From contig NZ_CAMZOF010000003.1 of NCBI RefSeq assembly GCF_947331435.1, forward strand, positions 1-64,000: 64,000 nucleotides of DNA. The letters run 5' to 3'. The translations under genes were made by a program, and so were the position numbers. Positions 43,830 to 53,154 of the stretch are shown piece by piece. The notes under the pieces were generated by a model. That model did not search any database. It had not been told where the DNA came from and saw only the letters and a program-made list of their open reading frames with translations. The DNA is from Pelagibius sp. Alg239-R121 (GTDB lineage Bacteria > Pseudomonadota > Alphaproteobacteria > Kiloniellales > Kiloniellaceae). The first letter of the stretch is position 1; each line of letters opens with the position of its first letter.

Positions 43830-44531
43830 TTAGCAGCAGCTGTCCGTTGCACAGGCTTCACTGAAGGAACCGTCTACGACGCGACAGCCGCGGCCGAGGT
43901 AGGTTTCATCTGACAGGTAAAATGCGGAGAAAGCTTCCACAAAATCAGCCGAAACGGATTTTTCTGCGAGCCCGGTCTTCAGGAGTTCTTGTCGCCACTT
44001 CTTCATTTTGGGACGGTCGCCGACGAAATCGTAGCACGAGTGTTTGTTCACAATATCCGTGCGATGCAGCAATGTCAGCCAGGCGATGTCTACCATGCCG
44101 ATCTTATCTCCGCTGAAGAACGGCGTGTCGCCGAGCTGTTTTTCGATTCGGTCGAAAGCCTTTCCCAGCTTCGCACTCCGTTCCTTTAAAACGTCTTCGT
44201 CAGGACTGCGCTGTGCGCTGCATTGAACCAGATAATTCTTCGACGCCAGATAGCTCCACGCCCGGTTTGCTGCCTTCTCTTCAAGCGTGATGCCAGACTG
44301 AAGCGGGGGATAGGCTTCCTCGATGTATTCGACGATCGCATCGCTTTCAAAGAGCGTTTTGCCTTCATCCGTGATCAACACTGGAACCTGACCGTTTGGC
44401 GAGATATCGAGAAACCACTGCGGTTTGTCGCTCAGGCTGATGAACTCGAGCTCGTAGTCGATGCTTTTAGCTTCAAGCAACGCCGTGACGCGTTGGACAA
44501 AGGGGCAAATCTTAAAACTAACGACTTTCAT
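43830..44531 (-). CDS. Glutathione S-transferase-like protein with CC tail
   Basis: A 233-residue GST: thioredoxin-fold N-terminal domain starting VVSFKICPFVQRVTALLEA, with Cys in a CPFxxR active site as in omega/beta-type members, then SPNGQVPVLITDEG with the cis-Pro and LFESDAIVEYIEEAYPP, followed by the helical domain. The chain ends EACATDSCC, an unusual cysteine-rich tail. It is divergent from an ArsR regulator that also ends in cysteines, and co-transcribed with a cysteine dioxygenase-like gene. A role in thiol-dependent detoxification of a soft metal or an electrophile is a reasonable inference. Confidence 0.9.
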   Translation of the reverse strand: MKVVSFKICPFVQRVTALLEAKSIDYELEFISLSDKPQWFLDISPNGQVPVLITDEGKTLFESDAIVEYIEEAYPPLQSGITLEEKAANRAWSYLASKNYLVQCSAQRSPDEDVLKERSAKLGKAFDRIEKQLGDTPFFSGDKIGMVDIAWLTLLHRTDIVNKHSCYDFVGDRPKMKKWRQELLKTGLAEKSVSADFVEAFSAFYLSDETYLGRGCRVVDGSFSEACATDSCC

Positions 44532-44595
44532 GGGGGGAATCCTCGTTTCTCAATCCGTTGTCTCGGCTTGATCGGCAGCCTGTAGAGAGAGTATG

Positions 44596-44625
44596 ATATC
44601 TATAATTCAACATTTCAAGAGATAT
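44596..44625. promoter_or_regulatory. ArsR operator candidate
   Basis: ATATCT (44596) and AGATAT (44620) bracket an AT-rich core with two TTCAA blocks, in the short gap between the divergent GST and arsR genes and ending seven bases before the arsR start. ArsR/SmtB repressors bind AT-rich imperfect palindromes in such places and usually control their own gene too. Confidence 0.45.
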
Positions 44626-44631
44626 TGAGAT

Positions 44632-44961
44632 ATGAAAGAAAAACAAGCCCTCGACATGCTCGGAGCGCTGTCGCAGGAAACCCGGATTAGGATTGTCAGG
44701 TATCTGGTCGGATGCGGGGAGCAAGGCGCTGCAGCCGGCGATGTGGGCAAGCAAGTCGGAGCGACTTCCTCGCGGGCCTCGTTTCATCTGTCGACACTGG
44801 AACAAGCAGGCGTGATCTCGTCTGAACGCCAGTCGCGCAAAATTATCTACCGGGCAAATTTCGATCGCCTCGGCGGCCTCATCTCTTTCCTGTTGGACGA
44901 CTGCTGTGGCAGTCATCCGGATATTCGGGCCTGCTGTCTGGGGCAAAAAGCGTGCTGTTGA
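44632..44961 (+). CDS. ArsR-family regulator with C-terminal Cys cluster
   Basis: A 109-residue winged-helix repressor. GDVGKQVGATSSRASFHLSTLEQAG is the helix-turn-helix region and RQSRKIIYRANF the wing. There is no CxCxxC in the recognition helix as in plasmid ArsR; instead six cysteines cluster at the end (LDDCCGSHPDIRACC and QKACC). A C-terminal vicinal Cys pair is the inducer site of the Acidithiobacillus-type ArsR, so arsenite or a similar thiophilic metalloid is a likely signal. No arsB, arsC or acr3 is adjacent; the divergent GST and cysteine dioxygenase-like genes are the apparent targets. Confidence 0.92.
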   Translation: MKEKQALDMLGALSQETRIRIVRYLVGCGEQGAAAGDVGKQVGATSSRASFHLSTLEQAGVISSERQSRKIIYRANFDRLGGLISFLLDDCCGSHPDIRACCLGQKACC

Positions 44962-45267
44962 ACGACGGGCTTCCCAACCGAAAGCTGATATTCATGCTGA
45001 CGATCGTGTAGGCAGAAGAGGCGGGTTTTTAGCCCTTCGGGTATCTGGCTTGACCTTGACGAACTTCCGAACCTGGCGCGAGCGGGCCGTACATCCTTTC
45101 AGGGCGAAGGTTCACCCGTTGGGTCCAACACTCAAACCGGACGCCAGTATTTAAAGAAATAATAAGCCCCGACCCGCTCTCTCTCATGTGGCTAGGGAGT
45201 ATTCGCCGGGACGACGGATCTAATCTAGACGATTACGCTCTAAGACATTGAAAGCGGTTTGACAGGA
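44962..45267. other. Non-coding gap before tyrS
   Basis: Convergent gap of about 300 bases between arsR and tyrS. The segment GGCGGGTTTTTAGCCC near 45021 could form a weak hairpin. No frame has coding support and no RNA gene was recognised. Confidence 0.5.
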
Positions 45268-46545
45268 TCAGACCGCTTTCACCAGAGCATGCCGTTTCTT
45301 GCCAGCTGAGAGCTTCACGACGCCCTCGGCGTTGAGATCGCTCAAGCCGATGGTGTGATTTTCGCTCGGTATGGCGACATCGTTGATTCGCCCGCCGCCG
45401 CCCTTAATCAGCCGGCGTGCCTCGCCGTTGCTGGCGGCCAGTCCGACCTGACGCAGGAGTTCGTAGGCAGGGATGCCGGCATCGAGCAGGCTGCGTTGAA
45501 TCTCGGTGGTCGGCAGGTCCGAGGCGAGCACGCCTTCCTCGAAGGTCTTTCGGGCAGTTTCCATGGCCTTTTCAGCCTGATCGCGACCACGGCAAAGCGC
45601 CGTTGCTTCGGCGGCCAGCACTTTCTTGGCGTCGTTGATCTCCGAACCGTCTAACTTTTCAAGCCGGGCGATCTCATCTTCCGGCAGTTCGGTGAAAAGC
45701 CGTAGGAAGCGGCCGACGTCGGCATCCTCGGTGTTGCGCCAGAACTGCCAGTAATCGTATGCGGACAGGCGCTCTTCGTTCAGCCACACCGCTCCGTCTG
45801 CCGTCTTGCCCATCTTGGTGCCAGACGAGGTTGTCAACAGCGGCGTCGTGAGGCCGTAGACCGTGGACTGATTGATCCGGCGCGTCAGATCGACGCCGTT
45901 TACGATGTTGCCCCACTGGTCGGAGCCACCCATCTGAAGCATGCAATCGAACCGCTGGTTCAACTCCAGGAAGTCGTAAGCCTGGAGAACCATGTAGTTG
46001 AACTCCAGAAACGACAAAGGCTGCTCCCGGTCCAGGCGGAGCTTGACGGAATCAAAGCCGAGCATGCGGTTGACGGAGAAGTGCCGTCCGAAATCACGCA
46101 GAAAGTCGATGTAGTTCAGCTTTTCGAGCCAATCTGCGTTGTTCACCATGACCGCGTCGCTCGGACCGTCCCCAAAGGTCAGGAATTGTGCGAAGATCCG
46201 CTGGATTCCCGCTACGTTCTTCGCGATGTCTTCCGTTGTGAGCAAGCGGCGCTGGTCGTCCTTACCGCTTGGATCGCCGACCTTCGACGTGCCGCCGCCC
46301 ATCAGGACAATTGGTTTATGGCCCGCGCGTTGAAGAGCGCGCAGCATCATGATCTGAACCAGACTCCCGACATGCAGTGAGTCTGCGGTCAGGTCGAACC
46401 CGATATAGGCCGCAATCGGGCTTTTTGCGCTAAGGGCATCGAGGCCCTCGGTATCCGTGCACTGGTGAATGAACCCGCGGCGGGTCATCTCCTGCAAAAA
46501 GTCTGATTTCAAGTTCGAATTCAAGGATGTCATGGTCCGTTGCAT
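45268..46545 (-). CDS. tyrS: Tyrosyl-tRNA synthetase
   Basis: A 425-residue class I aminoacyl-tRNA synthetase charging tRNA-Tyr. The HIGH-like motif is HVGS in [16 protein letters not shown], the KMSKS-like loop is TKMGKTADG, and [14 protein letters not shown] is the TyrRS nucleotide/tyrosine block. The C-terminal S4-like RNA-binding domain reads [15 protein letters not shown]. Length is normal. The start may be 46545 or the ATG four codons later at 46533; neither has a strong ribosome site. It diverges from anmK. Confidence 0.97.
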   Translation of the reverse strand: MQRTMTSLNSNLKSDFLQEMTRRGFIHQCTDTEGLDALSAKSPIAAYIGFDLTADSLHVGSLVQIMMLRALQRAGHKPIVLMGGGTSKVGDPSGKDDQRRLLTTEDIAKNVAGIQRIFAQFLTFGDGPSDAVMVNNADWLEKLNYIDFLRDFGRHFSVNRMLGFDSVKLRLDREQPLSFLEFNYMVLQAYDFLELNQRFDCMLQMGGSDQWGNIVNGVDLTRRINQSTVYGLTTPLLTTSSGTKMGKTADGAVWLNEERLSAYDYWQFWRNTEDADVGRFLRLFTELPEDEIARLEKLDGSEINDAKKVLAAEATALCRGRDQAEKAMETARKTFEEGVLASDLPTTEIQRSLLDAGIPAYELLRQVGLAASNGEARRLIKGGGGRINDVAIPSENHTIGLSDLNAEGVVKLSAGKKRHALVKAV

Positions 46546-46689
46546 TTAAGTTTTTTGTTGGCGGGCGGTGGCATAAAGGCTTCTGAAACCTGTGTGCTTC
46601 ATACCTGAAGCCTGATGTCTTGCCCTGGGCGGGCCGATTTAACACAATCGCTGCAAGTTCTCAAATAGACCTGTTGCAAGAAGGGTTTC

Positions 46690-47793
46690 ATGCAGGATTT
46701 TTCCAAGTTCTGGACCATCGGATTGATGAGCGGTACGTCTCTGGACGGAATCGATGCGGCGCTGCTGAAGAGCGACGGCCACAAGGTTCTTGCTTTTGGA
46801 CCGCGCCTGACGCTGGACTACGACGATACGTTCCGTGAATCGCTGCGTGCACTCCTCGGAGGCCAAAGCCCTGTCGAAGCCGTGGAGCGCGAACTGACCC
46901 TGCGTCATGCGGCGGCGGTCCGGCAGTTGATCAAACAGGCCGGAATCGAGGCGAGCGAGGTCGCGTTGCTGGGGTTTCACGGCCATACTATTTTCCATGC
47001 GCCGGATCAGGGGCGGACCTGGCAAATTGGTGATGCCGGACTCCTGGCCCGTGAAACCGGGATCGATGTGATTGCCGATTTCCGCAGCCGGGATGTATCT
47101 TTGGGCGGGCAGGGTGCGCCTTTTGCACCGCTCTTCCATGCCGCCCTGGCCCGCGATCTCGAAAAGCCGCTGGCCGTCCTCAATATCGGCGGTGTGGCGA
47201 ATGTGACCTGGATTGGTGCGGCTGGGGCACAGGGTGTCGAGATGACTGAAGAAAACCTGATTGCCTGCGATACCGGTCCGGGAAATGCCCTGATCAATGA
47301 CTGGGTGGAACGCCACACCGGCCAATCGATGGATGAAGGCGGCAGGTTGGCGCAGACAGGCAAGGTGCGGGCTGAAACTCTGGCACAGATGCTGGATCAT
47401 CCCTACTTCGCACTGCCTCTGCCGAAATCCCTGGACCGGGATGATTTTGATCCGGCGCCCGTAACGGGGCTGAGTCTGGAAGACGGCGCCGCGACCCTTA
47501 CGGCTTTCACCGCCTCGGCCATCGCCCGCGTGGTACCGAAATTACCCGAAGCGCCGATGCGCTGGCTGGTGACCGGTGGCGGACGTCATAACCCCACACT
47601 GATGGCGATGCTGTCTCGGGAGCTTGCCGTGCCCGTTGAACCGGTCGAGGCAGTAGGCTGGGACGGTGATGCCCTCGAGGCACAGGCTTTCGCCTATCTG
47701 GCGGTCCGCTCGCGCCTGGATCTACCGCTCTCGCTTCCTGGAACGACCGGGATCAAACAAGCGGCAAGCGGCGGCATGTTCACCGCCGCCTGA
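46690..47793 (+). CDS. anmK: Anhydro-N-acetylmuramic acid kinase
   Basis: A 367-residue sugar kinase of peptidoglycan recycling; it converts 1,6-anhydro-MurNAc to MurNAc-6-phosphate. The family blocks are LMSGTSLDGIDAALL at the start, LLGFHGHTIFHAP, LAVLNIGGVANVTWI, ACDTGPGNALINDW and WLVTGGGRHNPTLM. Cytoplasmic. It diverges from tyrS, an arrangement seen in many alphaproteobacteria. AAGAAGGG lies before the ATG. Confidence 0.96.
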   Translation: MQDFSKFWTIGLMSGTSLDGIDAALLKSDGHKVLAFGPRLTLDYDDTFRESLRALLGGQSPVEAVERELTLRHAAAVRQLIKQAGIEASEVALLGFHGHTIFHAPDQGRTWQIGDAGLLARETGIDVIADFRSRDVSLGGQGAPFAPLFHAALARDLEKPLAVLNIGGVANVTWIGAAGAQGVEMTEENLIACDTGPGNALINDWVERHTGQSMDEGGRLAQTGKVRAETLAQMLDHPYFALPLPKSLDRDDFDPAPVTGLSLEDGAATLTAFTASAIARVVPKLPEAPMRWLVTGGGRHNPTLMAMLSRELAVPVEPVEAVGWDGDALEAQAFAYLAVRSRLDLPLSLPGTTGIKQAASGGMFTAA

Positions 47794-47822
47794 AGGCTGT
47801 AGCCAATCCCCGACACAACGCG

Positions 47823-48488
47823 TCAGCGGGCGACGGCCGTTTGATCTCCGTCTTTGAGCGTTTTGTTCAGATAGTCGTCGAGGTGTGTATTCAACTCGTC
47901 CATCTGATCGCCGAAAAAGTGTCCGGCGCCGTTGAGGACGCGATAATCGATTGCGATGCCGCGCTGACTGGAAAGTTTGTCGACCAGCTTCGCCACCGAG
48001 GGTTCGGGCACGATATCGTCCTGATCGCCTTGTAAGATCAGACCTGACGATGGGCAGGGCGCCAAGAAGGTGAAGTCGTGCATGTTGGCCGGCGGTGCAA
48101 TGGATACGAAGCCATTGATTTCAGGCCTGCGCATTAAGAGCTGCATGCCGATCCAGGCACCGAAAGAAAAACCGGCAATCCAGCAGGCCGACGCGTTCTC
48201 GTTGATCGTTTGCAGCCAGTCGAGCGCGGAGGCCGCGTCAGACAGCTCACCCTCGCCGCGGTCGAAAACACCCTGGGAACGGCCAACGCCGCGGAAATTG
48301 AAACGGAGGACCGAAAAGCCTTGCCGCGCAAATGCGTGGAATAAGGTGTAAACGACCTTGTTGTTCATTGTGCCGCCGTGCTGCGGATGCGGCTGCAGCA
48401 TAAGAGCAATCGGCGCATTGGGGGACTTGTTGTGCTGATAGCGTCCCTCTAGTCGACCTTCGGGGCCGTTTATGATCACGTCTGGCAT
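47823..48488 (-). CDS. Small alpha/beta hydrolase
   Basis: A 221-residue alpha/beta hydrolase with the nucleophile elbow GFSFG, an Asp in QGDQDDIVPEP and a His in NGAGHFFG, i.e. a complete catalytic triad. LQPHPQHGGTMNNKV and RFNFRGVGRSQG are typical of a widespread proteobacterial family of unknown substrate, often described as dienelactone-hydrolase- or peptidase-like. No signal peptide. It is convergent with anmK and divergent from the cysE operon. Confidence 0.9.
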   Translation of the reverse strand: MPDVIINGPEGRLEGRYQHNKSPNAPIALMLQPHPQHGGTMNNKVVYTLFHAFARQGFSVLRFNFRGVGRSQGVFDRGEGELSDAASALDWLQTINENASACWIAGFSFGAWIGMQLLMRRPEINGFVSIAPPANMHDFTFLAPCPSSGLILQGDQDDIVPEPSVAKLVDKLSSQRGIAIDYRVLNGAGHFFGDQMDELNTHLDDYLNKTLKDGDQTAVAR

Positions 48489-48593
48489 CTAGCCGATCTT
48501 CCTCATCATAATCTCTTCCACGCTTCGGCAGCGCGGTATAACCCAGTTGTGAGCTGGGTCAAGGTTTCATCCATTTCTGGGGTCAAAAGCGCT

Positions 48594-48626
48594 ATACTTG
48601 ACCTCTGTAGTCGGATTTACTATATC
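48594..48626 (+). promoter_or_regulatory. Promoter overlapping an IscR type-1-like box
   Basis: TTGACC (48598-48603), a 17-base spacer and TATATC (48621-48626) form a good sigma-70-like promoter. The same bases carry ATAcTTGAC, a seven-base centre, then TAGTCgg, matching most positions of the E. coli IscR type-1 consensus (ATASYYGACTRWWWYAGTCRRSTAT). Such overlap means repression by holo-IscR, encoded two genes downstream. It lies about 100 bases ahead of cysE. Confidence 0.65.
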
Positions 48627-48724
48627 GCGAGAACAAGTCCTTATGCTGTCTGCCGACAGACAAACGGCTGGTTCGCGCCAATTGTCCGAATACAAGCGTG
48701 CATCATAGCACGAGGGATAGAGCC

Positions 48725-49531
48725 ATGTTCAAGGGTCTAAGACGAGAGATCGAGTCCGCAATGGCTCGCGACCCGGCCGCGCGGTCCTGGTTGGAGGTCG
48801 TGTTGTGCTATCCAGGGTTTCAGGCCGTGCTGATCTACCGGCTGTCGAGCGCCCTCTGGCGGCACCGGCTTTACCTCCTGGGCCGCTTCGTTTCGCATAT
48901 CGGCCGCTTTCTGACGGGCATCGAAATTCATCCTGGCGCCAGGATCGGCCAAAGGGTGTTTATCGACCATGGCATGGGTGTGGTGATCGGCGAGACCAGT
49001 GAAATCGGCGATGGTGTCACGCTCTATCATGGGGTGACGCTGGGCGGCGTTGCGCCGAGCGTCGATAGCGACAGTCAACGCGGCGCTAAGCGGCACCCGA
49101 CGTTGGAAGCCGGGGTCATTGTGGGCTCCGGCGCGCAGATTCTCGGACCGGTTACCGTCGGCAAGGCTGCAAAAGTAGGGGCCAATGCGGTCGTGACGCG
49201 CAATGTTCCCGCCGGTGCGACCATCGTCGGTATTCCGGGGCGACGCGTTCCCACGAACACTGCCATTGCCGGAGACACCAAGGCGAAAATCCCTTCGGAG
49301 CCGCGCTTTGCAGCCTATGGAACGCCACTTGGCGATATTCCTGACCCGGTCGCCAAAACGATCGAGGGACTGATGAATGAGCTGCAGATGCTTCGGACCA
49401 GAGTAAAAGCCTTGGAGGCCGCACAGGCGGTGCCCGAGGCAGATGGTGACGCCGTACCCGATGCCACGGTCCGGGCCAAAGGGACACAGGACGACAAGAA
49501 CCCGGGTGGCGATCATGCCGGCCGCCTCTAA
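48725..49531 (+). CDS. cysE: Serine O-acetyltransferase
   Basis: A 268-residue enzyme making O-acetylserine for cysteine synthesis. It is the short SAT type: the helical N-terminal domain is brief, then left-handed beta-helix hexapeptides begin at [20 protein letters not shown], with the catalytic His region and YHGVTLGG. After the catalytic domain is an extra helical tail ([19 protein letters not shown], likely coiled coil) and a charged end. The ATG at 48725 has GAGGGA upstream. Being first in the iscR operon links cysteine supply to cysteine desulfurase demand. Confidence 0.95.
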   Translation: MFKGLRREIESAMARDPAARSWLEVVLCYPGFQAVLIYRLSSALWRHRLYLLGRFVSHIGRFLTGIEIHPGARIGQRVFIDHGMGVVIGETSEIGDGVTLYHGVTLGGVAPSVDSDSQRGAKRHPTLEAGVIVGSGAQILGPVTVGKAAKVGANAVVTRNVPAGATIVGIPGRRVPTNTAIAGDTKAKIPSEPRFAAYGTPLGDIPDPVAKTIEGLMNELQMLRTRVKALEAAQAVPEADGDAVPDATVRAKGTQDDKNPGGDHAGRL

Positions 49532-49670
49532 AGCGGCTTCAGTGGAACGACAGATCGTCTTTGGCGATCCCGTCTAACCGGAATCTGTGATCGGGCGGCT
49601 AAGGACAGTGAGTCCGAATTCCGAACCGGCACTGGCACCGGCACGTAGATGATCGAAAGAGAGGAGCGCA

Positions 49671-50255
49671 GTGAAGCTTAATACCAAAGGGCGTTATGCC
49701 GTCATGGCGATGGTCGATCTGGCAGCAAACTGCAATGAAACCGGTGAGGGGCACAACGGTGTCTCAGCCTTGCGCTGCAGGCCCATCCCCTTGGCGGAGA
49801 TCGCCGAACGGCAGGAGATCTCGCTCTCTTATCTCGAGCAGCTCTTTGCCAAGCTGAGGCGCGGCGCTCTGGTACAGTCCGTGCGCGGTCCGGGTGGCGG
49901 CTATCTGTTGGCCCGCGCGGCCGAAGACACACGGATCGCCGATATTATTCTAGCGGTCGACGAACCGATCAGGGCAACCCGCTGTATGCCTGGGCAGCCG
50001 GTGGGATGCCGCGGCAACAGCAGCCGCTGTCTGACTCACGACCTTTGGGAAGAGCTGGGCAACCAGATCTATCTCTATCTGAACTCGGTGAGCCTCGCCG
50101 ACGTGGTTGCCCGGCGCGTTCTCGGGACCAGCGGTCTTTTCGCCACAGCCTGTTTTGGCGAACCGCCGCAGCCTGACCTTGCAGCAGAAGTGGAAACCGA
50201 CACTTGTCAGACCTCGAATTTAGATGAGAATGATCCCGCGCATGCAGCTGAATGA
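49671..50255 (+). CDS. iscR: Fe-S cluster regulator IscR
   Basis: A 194-residue Rrf2-family repressor with an N-terminal winged helix (MKLNTKGRYAVMAMVDLA, ISLSYLEQLFAKLRRGALV, VRGPGGGYLLAR). Cluster ligands appear as Cys105, Cys113, Cys120 and His123, the same C-C-C-H order as E. coli IscR with the final Cys-His spacing identical, so it should bind [2Fe-2S]. Start GTG with AGGAG five bases upstream. It probably represses the whole operon through the box at 48594. A 30-residue segment with extra loop (NETGEGHNGVSALRCRP) is inserted before the recognition helix. Confidence 0.95.
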   Translation: MKLNTKGRYAVMAMVDLAANCNETGEGHNGVSALRCRPIPLAEIAERQEISLSYLEQLFAKLRRGALVQSVRGPGGGYLLARAAEDTRIADIILAVDEPIRATRCMPGQPVGCRGNSSRCLTHDLWEELGNQIYLYLNSVSLADVVARRVLGTSGLFATACFGEPPQPDLAAEVETDTCQTSNLDENDPAHAAE

Positions 50256-50307
50256 CCACAGAAGGCCTGTTTCAATGCATAGCCCCAGGGATTAACCGGA
50301 AGCCGAG

Positions 50308-51447
50308 ATGCAGCAGCACTATATGGACTTCAACGCGACGGCGCCGATCCGCCCCGAGGTGATTGAAGCCGTGACCAAAGCGTTGTCTACGGTCGGCAAC
50401 CCTTCCTCCGTGCACGGGTTCGGGCGCAGCGCGCGGCGGCTTGTCGAAGATGCCCGCCGTTCTGTTGCGGCACTCGTGGGCGGACGAAGCCAGGATGTGG
50501 TCTTTACCTCGGGCGGCACGGAAGCCAACAACATCGCCTTGAAGGGAAGTGGCCGGGAGCGTTTGCTCGTTGGTGCGGGTGAGCATGATTCGGTGCTGCA
50601 GGCAGCCCCGGACGCCATCCGCGTCCCCTTGAACGCCGATGGGACGCTGGACCTCGAAAGACTGGAACATCTGCTCGCCGCCAGTGCGGCGCCGGCGTTG
50701 CTGTCGGTCATGCTGGGTAATAATGAAACCGGTGTGATTCAGCCTGTTTCGGAGGCTGCGGCGATTGCACGTCGTCACGGTGTCATGGTCCATTGCGACG
50801 CGGTGCAGGCGGCTGGGAAAATGCCGCTGGATATCGCAGCTCTCGACGTGGATATGCTGACCCTTTCAGCGCACAAAATCGGTGGCCCGCAAGGGGTTGG
50901 AGCATTGGTTCTTGCTCCCGGCGTCGAATTGAAACCCCTGCTGCGGGGTGGAGGCCAGGAACGCCGCCGCCGCGCCGGCACCGAGAATGTCGCAGGCTGT
51001 GCAGGATTTGGGGTTGCGGCGGATCTGGCGGCGGCACAGCTGACCAAAGCCCAGTCACTCGCCAGTTGGCGGGATGAGATGGAACGGAAGATCTCCGTGG
51101 TTTCGCCAGCCAGTAAAATCTATGGGCAGGAAGCTCTCCGTCTGCCCAACACCACTTGCGTTACAATGCCCGATGTCGCCGCGGAGACCCAGGTGATGGC
51201 TCTCGATCTCGCCGGCATCGCGGTCAGCTCGGGGTCGGCCTGTTCTTCGGGCAAAGTCCAGCCTTCGCATGTTTTGAAGGCGATGGGGGCCAGTGATGAA
51301 GACGCGGCGAATGCCATCCGGATCAGTCTCGGTTGGTCCAGCGAAGCTGAGGACATAGAGGCTTTCGTGAAAGCCTGGACAGCATTGTTTCATCGTCACG
51401 CGGGGCGGGATACCTCTCCCGCTGCTCCCGCCAGTTCAGTTGCTTAG
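50308..51447 (+). CDS. Cysteine desulfurase, NifS/IscS-like, copy 1
   Basis: A 379-residue PLP enzyme that removes sulfur from cysteine as a persulfide. The PLP lysine is Lys190 (LSAHKIGGPQG), and the catalytic Cys312 lies in SSGSACSSG. MDFNATAPIRPEV and FTSGGTEANNIALKG are family blocks. It is the shorter of two tandem desulfurases in this operon and less like canonical IscS, so it may serve a separate acceptor. A 52-base gap follows iscR. Confidence 0.95.
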   Translation: MQQHYMDFNATAPIRPEVIEAVTKALSTVGNPSSVHGFGRSARRLVEDARRSVAALVGGRSQDVVFTSGGTEANNIALKGSGRERLLVGAGEHDSVLQAAPDAIRVPLNADGTLDLERLEHLLAASAAPALLSVMLGNNETGVIQPVSEAAAIARRHGVMVHCDAVQAAGKMPLDIAALDVDMLTLSAHKIGGPQGVGALVLAPGVELKPLLRGGGQERRRRAGTENVAGCAGFGVAADLAAAQLTKAQSLASWRDEMERKISVVSPASKIYGQEALRLPNTTCVTMPDVAAETQVMALDLAGIAVSSGSACSSGKVQPSHVLKAMGASDEDAANAIRISLGWSSEAEDIEAFVKAWTALFHRHAGRDTSPAAPASSVA

Positions 51448-51457
51448 GGGGGCGGGT

Positions 51458-52699
51458 GTGTCTGAGGACATGGATTTAGAGGCGCGGCAACGCGAGGATT
51501 ACGTGGTTGAAGAATTACCCGAACCGGCCGGAAAAAACCGCATCGTTGCGTCGATTTATCTCGATAATCAGGCAACGACGCCGACCGATCCCCGGGTGAC
51601 CGAGGCGATGCTGCCGTATTTCACCGAGAAGTTCGGTAATCCCCATTCCGCCGACCATGGTTACGGTTGGGATGCGGAAGACGCAGTCGAGCAGGCCCGG
51701 GCGCAGGTTGCTGCGTTGATCGGGGCCGAACCACGCGAGATCATCTTTACCTCGGGGGCGACCGAGGCAAACAATCTTGCGATCAAGGGCGCCGCCAGAT
51801 TTCACATGGAGCGTAAGCCGCACGTCGTCACCTGCACGACCGAGCACAAATGTGTCCTTGAAAGCGTGCGCAGGCTGGAACGCGAGGGGCACCGCGTGAC
51901 CTTTGTGCCCGTCCTGCCCGATGGGCTGATCGATCTGGCGGCACTGAAACGGGCAGTAAATGAAGAGACCTCCGTCGTTTCCGTCATGGCGGCGAACAAT
52001 GAGATCGGTGTACTTCAACCGCTTGAGGAGATTGGCGCTATCTGCCGCGAAAAGGGCGCCTATTTCCACAGCGACGCTGCCCAGGCGATTGGCAAGATCC
52101 CCATCGACGTGCGCGAAACGCCCATCGATCTGCTGTCGATATCGGCCCATAAGGCCTATGGGCCGATGGGAATTGGGGCACTCTTCGTTCGACGCCGTCC
52201 TCGCGTACGGCTGGAGGCGGAGATCGATGGCGGTGGGCAGGAGCGCGGTCTGCGTTCCGGCACACTTCCGGCGCCGCTCTGCGTGGGTTTCGGTGAAGCC
52301 GCCCGGATTGCGCGCGAAGAGATGGAAGAAGAGGTCAAGCGGGTCGGGGCGCTCACGAAACGGCTCTATCGTGGCTTGAGCGCTGCCTTGACGGGCGTGC
52401 ATCTGAACGGACACCCGACACAACGCCTGTCGGGCAACCTCAATCTTTCTTTCGCAGGGGTCGATGCAGCCGCTTTGCTGCGGGCGGTGCCCAAACTTTG
52501 CCTTTCCACCGGATCGGCCTGTACCTCGGCATCGGTTGAGCCGTCCTATGTGCTGCAGGCCCTCGGTGTCGACGCGGACTTGGCGCGCGGCAGCCTGCGC
52601 TTCGGGGTCGGTCGCTTCAACAGCGAAGCGGAGATTGACGCCTCAATTACCATGCTGGTGGCAGCGGTTTCGAAGATACGGGCCGAAAATCAAGGTTAA
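51458..52699 (+). CDS. iscS: Cysteine desulfurase IscS-like, copy 2
   Basis: A 413-residue class I cysteine desulfurase. PLP Lys232 (ISAHKAYGPMG) and catalytic Cys355 in STGSACTSASVEPSYVL agree with IscS. YLDNQATTPTDPRV replaces the N-terminal start typical of IscS after a 30-residue acidic extension (EDMDLEARQREDYVVEELPE), which is unusual. A GTG at 51458 with AGGGGGG upstream is the best start; ATG at 51470 is possible. It starts ten bases after the first desulfurase ends. No iscU, iscA, hscA or suf genes follow. Confidence 0.94.
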   Translation: MSEDMDLEARQREDYVVEELPEPAGKNRIVASIYLDNQATTPTDPRVTEAMLPYFTEKFGNPHSADHGYGWDAEDAVEQARAQVAALIGAEPREIIFTSGATEANNLAIKGAARFHMERKPHVVTCTTEHKCVLESVRRLEREGHRVTFVPVLPDGLIDLAALKRAVNEETSVVSVMAANNEIGVLQPLEEIGAICREKGAYFHSDAAQAIGKIPIDVRETPIDLLSISAHKAYGPMGIGALFVRRRPRVRLEAEIDGGGQERGLRSGTLPAPLCVGFGEAARIAREEMEEEVKRVGALTKRLYRGLSAALTGVHLNGHPTQRLSGNLNLSFAGVDAAALLRAVPKLCLSTGSACTSASVEPSYVLQALGVDADLARGSLRFGVGRFNSEAEIDASITMLVAAVSKIRAENQG

Positions 52700-52812
52700 G
52701 CGGAAGATTTTTGCATTTGGCGGCGAGAGAGCGCTCGCCTTTCTCTCCGTGAGGTTCTAATAAGCATCCGGTTTTTTTTGCATCGGACGAGATGAAATAG
52801 GAGTTTGGCTGC

Positions 52813-53145
52813 ATGCCGAAGATGGTGTTCATCGAGAGAGACGGCTCCCACAAGGAAGTGGATGCGCCTCTGGGCCTCTCGGTGCTGGAAATCGCCCATC
52901 GCAACAATGTCGACATCGAGGGTGCCTGTGAGGGCTCTCTGGCCTGCGCGACCTGTCACGTCGTGGTCGATGCGACTTGGTACGAGAAGCTCAATGAAGC
53001 GAGCGAAGACGAAGAGGATATGCTCGACCTCGCCTTCGGCCTGACCCGGACCTCGCGCCTGGGCTGCCAACTGATCATCACCGATGCATTGGACGGCCTA
53101 ACGGTAACGTTGCCGGGGTCTTCACCCAGCATGCTGATGGATTGA
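52813..53145 (+). CDS. fdx: [2Fe-2S] ferredoxin, Isc/adrenodoxin type
   Basis: A 110-residue ferredoxin. Cluster ligands are in [17 protein letters not shown] (Cys-x5-Cys-x2-Cys) and a fourth Cys in RLGCQLII, the adrenodoxin/Fdx spacing. It donates electrons during Fe-S cluster assembly. AGGAG lies nine bases before the ATG. The 113-base gap after iscS contains a GGCGAG/CTCGCC hairpin and a run of eight T, so part of the transcript may end there. Confidence 0.95.
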   Translation: MPKMVFIERDGSHKEVDAPLGLSVLEIAHRNNVDIEGACEGSLACATCHVVVDATWYEKLNEASEDEEDMLDLAFGLTRTSRLGCQLIITDALDGLTVTLPGSSPSMLMD

Positions 53146-53154
53146 TTCAGCTCG

